In this document: positions 20,375-28,900 of the stretch, one piece after another | How the letters are laid out: every line of letters begins with the position of its first letter | How positions within the stretch are numbered: position 1 is the first letter of the stretch | NCBI GenBank assembly: GCA_000818945.1 | Contig: KN805387.1 | Span: forward strand, 259,903-323,902 | Reading direction: 5' to 3' | Length of the DNA stretch: 64,000 nt | From: Schizochytrium sp. CCTCC M209059 | Taxonomy: Eukaryota; Sar; Bigyra; Thraustochytrida; Thraustochytriidae | Notes under the pieces: generated by a model | Seen by the model: only the letters and a program-made list of their open reading frames with translations | Databases searched by the model: none | Told to the model about the DNA's origin: nothing | Program-made: the position numbers and the translations under genes

Positions 20375-21433
20375 TCATGGTGGAATAGCACCTGAGGCGG
20401 CTGCACGCCTGTCGTCCATGGGTTCACAAATTCTTGACGAGACATCATTCGCAATGTCCACAAGCGACTTGCCGTCCATGCCCTCATAGAAGGTCTCGTC
20501 GCACACAGCGTCAAAAAACTTGGTGTTTGTGGCTCGTTCAATGCGGTAGCAGAGAATCGTCGGAGCGCGAGGACCCAGACGATCAAGCATGTTCTGCTTG
20601 AGCTCAACGTAATTATGCCAGTGGTCCGGCTTGAGCAGCCGTCCGTCGCTCACAATGATGATGAAATTGGAAGGATCGGTGGAGCTCGAGCCGTCCGCAA
20701 GAGCATCGGCAACCTCCTCGAAAATGGGTGGAAACTTTGTGCCATATGCTCTTGAGCCCGCGCTGAGCGTTGCTCCTGCAACAAAGATACTCTCGAGGAG
20801 CAGACTTTGGTCGTGCCCTGCCGTGCTGTCAATATCGACGCGCTGCCACACCGATGTGCGATCAAGATCAAGAAGACCAAGCCGCACAGACTCGTCGAAT
20901 GGCAAGGCCTGAACAAACTCTGCCGCGGCTCCGTACGCATGCAGAGCCGCGCGCATTGCAGGTCGTGGGTACCTGCGCGCGTACGTGCGGTCAACCGCAG
21001 TAATGACACGCGCCTTACAGCCCTCTGCCAAAAAATCGTAGCATCTCGACGCCGTGTCGCCATTTCCTCCGGCGACAGGGGGCTGAGCGCCCTCGGACGG
21101 TCGGCCTTGTCCCCAGCCCGGCTGTACCTCTGGGACGTCGCCGGGAGCGAAAAAGCACGAGTACTCTGGGGGCTCAAAGCCGTCGTCAAATGAGAAACCA
21201 ATGACTTTGTCCGCGCCATACGTCAGAATGCAGGAGTCAAGACCGTCCTGCTCGGTCACGATCTCCGCTGAGAGCTCAGAGTACAGATGCGGCAGGACCC
21301 TTCCTTCGCTGTCCGTGCAAAGCCCTGCGTAGCTCACGCCGGCGTCATATCTCGGGGTCGTGACAACTTGCGACTCTACGATTCGCCCTGCGAAGGCAGC
21401 CATCACCACGGCAAGCACCTTGACCTTCCCCAT
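20375..21433 (-). CDS. Secreted von Willebrand factor A-like protein
   Basis: The ATG at 21433 was chosen because it opens directly with a signal peptide (short basic start, then VLAVVMAAFAG), giving 352 residues. An in-frame ATG at 21623 would add 64 residues of a Ser-Arg dipeptide repeat before the signal peptide, which is unlikely to be translated. The mature part has paired Cys residues. From about residue 165 comes a vWA-like Rossmann fold: ARVITAVDRTYA at the first strand, LGLLDLDR, a central LLLESIFVAG helix, FIIIVSDGRLLKP with the second metal-region Asp, and a final TILCYRIE strand. The first MIDAS motif (DxSxS) reads DRTYA and is degenerate, so metal-dependent binding is uncertain. 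Cell-surface or extracellular adhesion is the family-based guess. Confidence 0.72.
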   Translation of the reverse strand: MGKVKVLAVVMAAFAGRIVESQVVTTPRYDAGVSYAGLCTDSEGRVLPHLYSELSAEIVTEQDGLDSCILTYGADKVIGFSFDDGFEPPEYSCFFAPGDVPEVQPGWGQGRPSEGAQPPVAGGNGDTASRCYDFLAEGCKARVITAVDRTYARRYPRPAMRAALHAYGAAAEFVQALPFDESVRLGLLDLDRTSVWQRVDIDSTAGHDQSLLLESIFVAGATLSAGSRAYGTKFPPIFEEVADALADGSSSTDPSNFIIIVSDGRLLKPDHWHNYVELKQNMLDRLGPRAPTILCYRIERATNTKFFDAVCDETFYEGMDGKSLVDIANDVSSRICEPMDDRRAAASGAIPP

Positions 21434-21530
21434 GAATTGTCCTGCCGGCCACGGGCCCTTGGCCGCCTCGCGTCGCGCGGCGACGGTCCCCTCCTGCTTG
21501 CTCTGCTGGCCATGCGCCAGCGCATTCATC

Positions 21531-21588
21531 CTCGACCTCGACCTCGACCTCGATCTCGACCTCGACCTCGACCTCGATCTCGACCTTG
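21531..21588. repeat. CTCGAC/CTCGAT hexanucleotide array
   Basis: About ten hexamer units lie upstream of the vWA-like gene. Read on the minus strand in frame they would encode alternating Ser and Arg. C/T variation at one site breaks perfect identity. Confidence 0.9.
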
Positions 21589-22350
21589 AGGCGCGTGCAG
21601 CGGGATGTCTGGCCTGCCCACTCATTTTGGTTCTGCTCCCGAGCTCCAGCTGAGCTCGCGAGCTATCTATCTCGTCTGCACTGCGCGTGCACCAGCCAGG
21701 CGACCGGCTTATCTACTACTACTACTACTACTACTACGTACTCCTCCTCCTCCTACCACCTCCCCTACCACCATGCTCCCGAGCGCAAACACATTCGCGA
21801 GCACGCACGCGCCTCGCCCGCGCTCGCTCACTCACTCGCTCGCTCGCCCGCTCGCCAGCTTTCGCACTTTATCGACTCCATGCCCTCGCTCGCCAGCTCT
21901 GCTCCAACGCAATCGCTCGCCACTTATCCGCGAGCTCGCTGAGCGTCGAAGAAGCAAGCTGAGCCCTGCAGCCTCACGGTCACGGTCTCGGGCTCGGGCA
22001 CGGTCCCGTGCACGGTCTCGGGCTCGGGCAGTTAGTTCATCATGATCTCATCTCATTTTACTAGGGCCTACTCAACTCAACTTAAAGTCACCTCATCTTG
22101 CAGGGCCCTCGCCGTGGCCGCCGCCGCCTCCCGGACGCCCGCAGGCACGCGCGAGTACGGGTCAGGCCGGGCGTGCAGGCGAGCGGCCGGGCGCGCGTCC
22201 CCGCGCCGCCACGCGGTCCCGGCACGGCGGCGTCGATGCGAGGGAGTGAGCGATGAGCTCGCCGGCGTGGCGGCCAAGATGGCGGCCCTTCTTCTGCATA
22301 GCGCAAGCAGGAGAGAAAGAAAGTAAGAAGGAGAGAGAAAGAAATGGAGA

Positions 22351-22550
22351 AACAAACAAACAAACAAACAAACAAACAAACAAACAAACAAACAAACAAA
22401 CAAACAAACAAACAAACAAACAAACAAACAAACAAACAAACAAACAAACAAACAAACAAACAAACAAACAAACAAACAAACAAACAAACAAACAAACAAA
22501 CAAACAAACAAACAAACAAACAAACAAACAAACAAACAAACAAACAAACA
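22351..22550. repeat. AAAC tetranucleotide array, 200 bp
   Basis: About 50 uninterrupted AAAC units are visible. The 4-base period gives stop-free frames in several readings (Asn-Lys-Gln-Thr or Cys-Leu-Phe-Val), which creates spurious open frames of over 120 codons. The same motif on the opposite strand forms the larger array at 42691-43322. Confidence 0.97.
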
Positions 22551-22691
22551 GAGAAATAAACAAAAAAGGGAGGGAAGAAGTCGTGCGAAGCGGGACTCGT
22601 CGCTGCTGTCGCGACGGTCGGTCTTGGCTCTTCGGGTGAGTTTGTTTCTTTCTTCCTTCTCGCTGGCTCGCTGGGATCCACTTTGGCTGGC

Positions 22692-22692
22692 T

Positions 22693-22728
<36 letters not shown>
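22692..22728. repeat. GCA trinucleotide microsatellite
   Basis: About twelve GCA units lie in non-coding DNA. Confidence 0.9.
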
Positions 22729-23268
22729 AGCAGCCGGCAGCTGGCAGCAGTTGGCAAGGCAGCTCTGGGCGCGGGTCTCGGACGGGCCCCGCGCAGACTC
22801 CATCGCTGCCCCTTCTGAGCGCGGCTGCGGGTATAATAGGTGGCTTCGCGTGGGGGCGGACGGAGGGATTCGGGGGAACTTGCGGCGGCGCAAGGAGAGG
22901 GTCAGGGAGTTTCGCCACTGGGATCAAAGTTGCGAGATTAGGAGGAGACAGCACTGCAACGACGGATCGTAGTGTAGACAGAGAGGGAAGGAAAGCGAAC
23001 CTGGTTCTGGCTGCGGGGCCTGGACCGAGCACGCAGAGAAGGGATCTCGCGCGCGCGTGCTTGTGGCGACAGTGCCAAGCAGCCGGTCCCGGCCTGCCGG
23101 GCGACAAAGGCCGCAGGAAAAGAGGCCGTGGCACTGGCTAATCTTCATTTCTTTAGTGGTTGGGAAAGGCGGAAGTTCGTGGAGCCGGTCAGCACGTCTC
23201 GCGAACCAGCAAGCAGCCTGGCTGCAGCCCGGCTGCCAGCAAGCAGCCGGGCTGCTGTGGCGAAAACT

Positions 23269-25443
23269 TCATCCCACTCTGCCTCGCTTCGAAAACGACG
23301 ACGACGAGGAGGAGGCAGGCCAGCCGACCTGGATTTCATGGTGAAGCGTGCCATTAATCCGAACCTTGGCTTGTATCCGCCCCGTCAGCTCCCTCACTTG
23401 GTAGCGGATCTGAAGGATTTTATTGGTCATCTGCGGGTAACATGGGTCGCCAAAGATTTCAACGAGGCTCTCATTTGTGTCAATCGACAGCGTACGGCCG
23501 CCACACTGACGGACTCGGTCCTCGATAATACTCTGCACATTGAACTGCTTGCTTGTATCGGTCGGATGCCCGTAAATCGCGGCGTGGATGAGAATCGAAG
23601 GCGTCACGGGCCGCGCGTCCACGTGCGCGCTTTCGCGGAAGCAGTATCTCGAATCCGTCTGCAGCTTGATCTCTCGCAGAATGCCATTGGCACGGAGCTC
23701 CACGTGAAGCAAGAGGTCCTGCGCTCCGAATCGCGCCTTCCAAGCATCTGCATTGGGAATGGGGGCCAGCGCGTCAAAGACGTTCTCACCAGCACGAAAC
23801 TCAAGTCGATCCCCGCCTTCCGCAGCAATGATTGCTCGCACGTAGTCAGCGACATCCAACGTCAAGTCGTCAACATCGTGCACAGACGTCCGTCGGCGTC
23901 GCCCTTGCCGGGTTTCCTCTTGCTGGCCGCCCGTGATCAGAATGGGAACTTTGTTGTCCGTTTTCCGGACCGTGCTGCGCCCGAGCGTGGACTTGGGAGA
24001 CACTTTCGCCCCGTTGATGACTATATTTGGACCGACGATTGGCGCTGCGACGTGAACGGCGTTCACCAAATGACCATGCGCCTCGGGCGCAAGGATCTCA
24101 CCCTCGCGTGCGTCCACCTTGAAGGTGACTTTAAAGACGCGCTCAATCGCTTTTGTTGGGTCACCGAAAATATCGTTCAGGAGGTCTTCGGGCGTGAGTC
24201 GCAAATACTGCCCACGGCCGCGCAGATCCACCAGTCCTTGCACCTTTTCCGTCACATTAAAGGAGCGTAAAAAGTCGTGCGAGTGGCCGTACAGAGCCTT
24301 GATGATCGTCAAACGCGACCGAACGCTAGGCGACTGACCGGCGACGGCTGTACGTTTTGTTGATGCGACAGGCGGAACCTCGATGACGATCGGTTCACTC
24401 AAACCAAAATCCTCCTCGTCCATAATACGAGCAGACACTTCTCCGATGGCGCCTTGCAGGCAATACCGAATGCGGAGGAACTTGGCCTCCCCGGGACAAG
24501 GGTCCAATGGTTCATTGCAGCGCGGAGCAAGCAATTCGAGCGCGTTGACGTCGTCTGGAACGAATATTCGCATCCCTCCGTACGTGCTTAGGATCTCCTG
24601 CAGAGGCAAGCGGACGTCCCGGGCTTTGTCAGGTTCGGTACGATGGCCAATCATTGCCACGAGTATCGAGAGTGGCGCCTTTGAGAGAGACATCAGCGCC
24701 TGAAAGGACTCCTTCAGCCAGAGTCTCCTACCGGGCGCCTGCTCAGCAATATTGATCCCGAACGTGGGTTCCAGGATATTGGCAATAATTTCAGTGCTCA
24801 AAGGGTCTTTTTTTAGCATGCCTTTTTGCTCGCGGCGCAGCCACACCTGTCTTGCACGCTCCAGCACGACCGTGTCCGCAGCCTCCAAGTTGGTTCGTTG
24901 CTCGAGACGCTTACTCGCGTCGACAATCTCGTCGTGAGTCAGCTTGTGAATCTTCGCCTCCTCCTCCTCTTCGTCCGGATTGTCAAGCTGGATGTCGTGA
25001 ACCTCTGTGTACGGTTCCTCGAAGCGACCGTAAGTCAGCTTGCCAAATTTGTTGACGATTCGATTGTGACCTTTGCACAGGTCTGTGCGCCCCACGCGTC
25101 GCCTCTCGCAACGACGCGACGCCCCGTTCAACTTTATTCTTGCAGCACAAAGTGGGTATGGTAGCTTGTCGGCAATAAGGGGATGTGGCGTTGGGATGGA
25201 CAGTGCCGACGGCGGCGGAACATTATACTCGCAGAGCGGACACTGCTGATACATGTACCTCGATGGTTGAGATGGAAAGGAGATGAGCTTGCCGCAATTT
25301 CGACATCGTTCTGAAGCCTTGAGCTCAGATACCTGTCGCCGCAATGATGTATCTCCTCTCGCCTGCCTTCGATTGGCCCTTCGCGTCCGCTGCTCTTGCG
25401 CGACCTTGCTTTCCGGCCTCCTCAGCTGCAATTCTTCAGCCAT
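23269..25443 (-). CDS. Protein with tandem DUF3395-like (DNAJC11 C-terminal-type) repeats
   Basis: The ATG at 25443 is the first in frame and gives 724 residues. The N-terminus is Arg-rich. A CRNCGK...CPLCEY pair (about residues 46-70) looks like a zinc ribbon. A Cys/Arg block (CERRRVGRTDLC) and an acidic linker follow. From about residue 251 a beta-rich unit repeats: about 251-340, 378-450, 523-598 (lacking the YGH start) and 621-698. Each has a YGH/IGH strand, an F-N-V or D-V turn, a GG-x-L strand, a D/GDP-C-P-G-x-x-K-x-L-x-I-x-Y strand and a terminal G-x-hydrophobic strand. The first copy (LDPCPGEAKFLRIRY) matches the DUF3395 domain at the C-terminus of DnaJ-type C11 proteins. No J domain is present. 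Function unknown; a scaffold or binding role is inferred from the repeats. Confidence 0.78.
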   Translation of the reverse strand: MAEELQLRRPESKVAQEQRTRRANRRQARGDTSLRRQVSELKASERCRNCGKLISFPSQPSRYMYQQCPLCEYNVPPPSALSIPTPHPLIADKLPYPLCAARIKLNGASRRCERRRVGRTDLCKGHNRIVNKFGKLTYGRFEEPYTEVHDIQLDNPDEEEEEAKIHKLTHDEIVDASKRLEQRTNLEAADTVVLERARQVWLRREQKGMLKKDPLSTEIIANILEPTFGINIAEQAPGRRLWLKESFQALMSLSKAPLSILVAMIGHRTEPDKARDVRLPLQEILSTYGGMRIFVPDDVNALELLAPRCNEPLDPCPGEAKFLRIRYCLQGAIGEVSARIMDEEDFGLSEPIVIEVPPVASTKRTAVAGQSPSVRSRLTIIKALYGHSHDFLRSFNVTEKVQGLVDLRGRGQYLRLTPEDLLNDIFGDPTKAIERVFKVTFKVDAREGEILAPEAHGHLVNAVHVAAPIVGPNIVINGAKVSPKSTLGRSTVRKTDNKVPILITGGQQEETRQGRRRRTSVHDVDDLTLDVADYVRAIIAAEGGDRLEFRAGENVFDALAPIPNADAWKARFGAQDLLLHVELRANGILREIKLQTDSRYCFRESAHVDARPVTPSILIHAAIYGHPTDTSKQFNVQSIIEDRVRQCGGRTLSIDTNESLVEIFGDPCYPQMTNKILQIRYQVRELTGRIQAKVRINGTLHHEIQVGWPASSSSSSFSKRGRVG

Positions 25444-25909
25444 GCTGCTTTCCGTCTCCTCACGCGGTCGACCCGCCTCGCCCCACCGAGTCTCGTCGTG
25501 CAACGTAGAATTGTTTGCTTGGCAGCGCCACGCGTTGGGATCAGCTTGTCACTCGGCGCGGAGTTCCGGATCCTCTCGCCAGCCTCAAGCCAAGACTAGC
25601 CAACCAAGGAGACTCGACATGCATTTGCTTATAGTTCGAGCTCGGCTTTTCTATTTACTTTTTTTTTCTTTTCCCTTTGTGTCGACGTACCCAAGGCGCA
25701 CATTCAGTGCGGACCGATCGAGCACCAGGCTGCCGAGTGAGAGCGGTGGGAACACAAGGGTTAGAAAAGTATACGTAAGTGAAAATTTACGCGACTCGGA
25801 CTTCGGGACCGAGCGAAATGGTTTTCGGAAGGAAAAAAAAAGTGTAACGGATAGGCATAGTCATGCATACAACTATACGTGCTATGAGGGACGATGGGGG
25901 TTTTAACAC
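25444..25909. other. Intergenic region between two minus-strand genes
   Basis: This separates the DUF3395-like gene start (25443) from the FOP gene stop (25910). It becomes AT-richer toward 25660 and 25850. It should hold the promoter of the first gene and the 3' UTR of the second. Open frames here are short and unconvincing. Confidence 0.55.
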
Positions 25910-28900
25910 TTAGTCTGCGCCGAATACATCATCACACGCCGATTCGAGCGTGTGATCGTCCACACCGTGCTCTACAGTTTCCACGATTTGCTCATCGAGA
26001 TCAATTTTAATGTGAGCGGTTGGCGCGTCATCATGCTCTACAGAAACAAGATCTGATGTGCCCGACTTTGCAGAAAGAGCGCTTTCAACGGAGGAAACGC
26101 TTTCGACTTCGGACGGAATGCTCATCTGTTCGTCGCCGTCCGGGTCATCGTCCTGCGCTTCATCTCCTTCTTCGCCACCTGACTCCTCTTCAAAGTCTTC
26201 CTCGAAATCCTCCCCATAATCTTCTTCATCCTCATCTTCGTCCTCACCCTCATCGTCGTCCTCGTCTCCGAAATTATCCTCGTTATCCTCGTCACCAGAC
26301 AAGTCATGGCTCTTTTCACCAAACACACCTTCAAGCTCACTATGATCATCGTTCTCGACAACAACGTCTTCTGACATGCTGAGGTCCTCGTCATCAGACT
26401 TTACGTCGTGGCCGTCCTCAGCATCTTCTCCTTCGCCTGGGTTGTCTAGCTCATCCATTTCAACTTCCCCTTCGCGTCCAAGGAGGCCTACATCCTCCTT
26501 GTCCAGTTCCTCAGATCCCATCTGAGGTGAAGCGCCGGGTTTGGCCATGGAAGGTGCTCCAGAGAGATTGATGCCGACGTCCTCTTCGGAATTGAACGAT
26601 GCGTCGAACGAGAAACCGCTTTGTTCGTCTTCATTGGGAGAAGTGATTCCTTGGCAGGGGGACGAAGCGACCGGAGACATGAGCCCAGCAGACTCCGCCA
26701 AGGAAGACGAGCCAGCTTCTGCAAGACCAGCAGACGTGTCATTTCGCGTGTCTCCTTCGTTTTTGGAAACTTCATTGACAAAATCTTCCCCTTTCTCTAG
26801 GCCCATCAAAGCGTCTTCTTGCTCCTTGTCCTGGTAAGCAATGTTAAATTCGCTAGACTCATCGTGTTGCGAAAACGAATGTGATTCCCCGTGTGCCATA
26901 TTTTGATCATCCTGAGCAGATTCATCGATATCAGAAACGTCGTTGCCGAGACCTTCCACCTCTTCATCTTGGTTCATCGAAGCGTTTTCTTGCTCGTTGT
27001 CCTGGTCATCGATGCCGAATTCGCTGGACTGTTCACTTTGTGAAATCGAATGAGAATTTCCAAGTGACATCTCTTGGTCATCCTGAGCATATTCATCGAC
27101 CTCGGAAACGTCGTTGCCGAGACCTTCCTCCTCTTCATCTTGGTTCATCGAAGCGTTTTCTTGCTCCTTGTCCTGGTCATCGATACTGAATTCGCTGGAC
27201 TGTTCATTTTGTGAAATCGAATGAGAATCCCCATGCGAAATCTCTTGGTCATCCTGAGCATATTCATCGACCTCGGAAACGTCGTTGCCGAGACCTTCCT
27301 CCTCTTCATCTTGGTCCATCGAAGCATCTTCATGCTCCTTGTCCTGGTCATCGATACTGAATTCGCTGGACTGTTCATTTTGTGAAATCGAATGAGAATC
27401 CCCATGCGACATCTCTTGGTCATCCTGAGCATATTCATCGACCTCGGAAACGTCGTTACCGAGACCTTCCTCCTCTTCATCTTGGTCCATCGAAGCATCT
27501 TCATGCTCCTTGTTCTGGTCATCGATACCGAATCCGCTGGACCGTTCATTTCGTGAAATCGATTGAGAATCTCCAAGTGACATTGAATCCTCATGTGACA
27601 TCGAATCTTCGTCTTGAACAAAGTCAGAAGCTTGGTCTCTCTCCAGACCCCTGTCTTCATCATCTTCGTCATCATCATCATCATCTTCACTCGCGCGCGT
27701 GTCTTCTCTTTCCTGATTTGCCACATCGAAATCGTTAGACTCCTCATGTGATGCTGAGAAAAGCCCGTCGCGCGACCTGCTATTTTCGCTATCATTGTCA
27801 TCGTCGCTTGCAATACCGTCCACTCCATCGCCAGCATCTTCGACATCGCTAGCACTGTCTTCTTCATCTTCCCCTTCACCTTCACTGTTCATTTGTCCCT
27901 TTGCCATAGCATGCAAATGATCGACAGAAGCTTCAGTCATGGAATGTTCGGCGACACTTTCCCCTCCAGCGTCGCTATCCTCTTTATTCGCGTTCTCACA
28001 GGCTTCAACTCGCCCTACAGCCGGTTCTTTTGATGCAAAGGTAACACCAAAAGTCCTGTCCTCGGAGTCGAAATCGCTATCAAATCCCTCTGGCGATGCA
28101 GAAGGTTTCTTATCCTCGAATGATGAGGCCATCGACCTACCGGCCGATTGCTTGGTTTGCTCTTCGGACACCTTGGTTTGCTCCGTTGCAACATTCGGTG
28201 CTCCAAGACTTACACCAAAATCCTCACCGTCGGAATCGAACGATGCATCGAAACCCTGTGTGGCCAGTGGTGGCACTGGAGCAGCCGCTGCTTGCGTGCG
28301 AACGGGTGACAGCGAAGCTACAGACTGACTATCCTCCTTCTTTGACGAGAGCGACTTTTCGTCGAAGTCGCCGACATCATTCTCTTCGGTGTCCAAATTC
28401 ATCAGACCATTGTTGTCAGATACCTCCGAGTCAACTTCGAGGTCGTCAATGTCAGACGCAGCTGAAGCAGAGCCAGAAACTGAGCCCCCCGCTGCCTTTT
28501 CCTGAGCAAACGTGTTTACCGTACCACCTTGAGCGGAACTCCGACTCGCGGGAGACAAGCCTTGATCAACGGCCTTTTCTTGACTGCTGCTACTACTCAA
28601 TCCATCTTCATTGCCACTGAAACTCTCGGACGAAAGAGCGTCGATTGAGCGCAGAGTTTTTGGTCGGTCGGCAAAAGTTGGGGAATTTGGGCTGGAGGAA
28701 TTCACAGCTTCCTGTTCAGGAGAGCCAAAACTAGTCAAAGATCTCTCGCTCGAGAACGTAGGCTTTGCCTCTTTGTGAGAGAAAGGCGCCGAAGACGCAA
28801 GGCTCGAGGCGTCTGAAGAATTTTGTTCAAGAGCGGATGGAGCCGCAAGATTACCCAATGGCTGTGTGCTCGTAGCCCCGGCGACATCGACCTTGAAAGA

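Larger units (their letters stand above)
21434..23268. other. Intergenic region rich in simple repeats
   Basis: The 1.8-kb stretch lies between two minus-strand genes. It contains a CTCGAC hexamer array, CTA and CTC runs (about 21712-21755), a CACGGTCTCGGGCTCGGG direct repeat near 21980-22030, the AAAC array at 22351-22550, a GCA run at 22692-22728, and CAGCC/GCAGC near-repeats around 23210-23260. All long open frames here come from the repeats or lack an ATG. No gene was recognised. Confidence 0.6.

Noticed and set aside
22077..23134. Minus-strand frames of up to 348 codons across the AAAC array
   Set aside because: Repeat-driven; flanks are low-complexity and no domain is visible.
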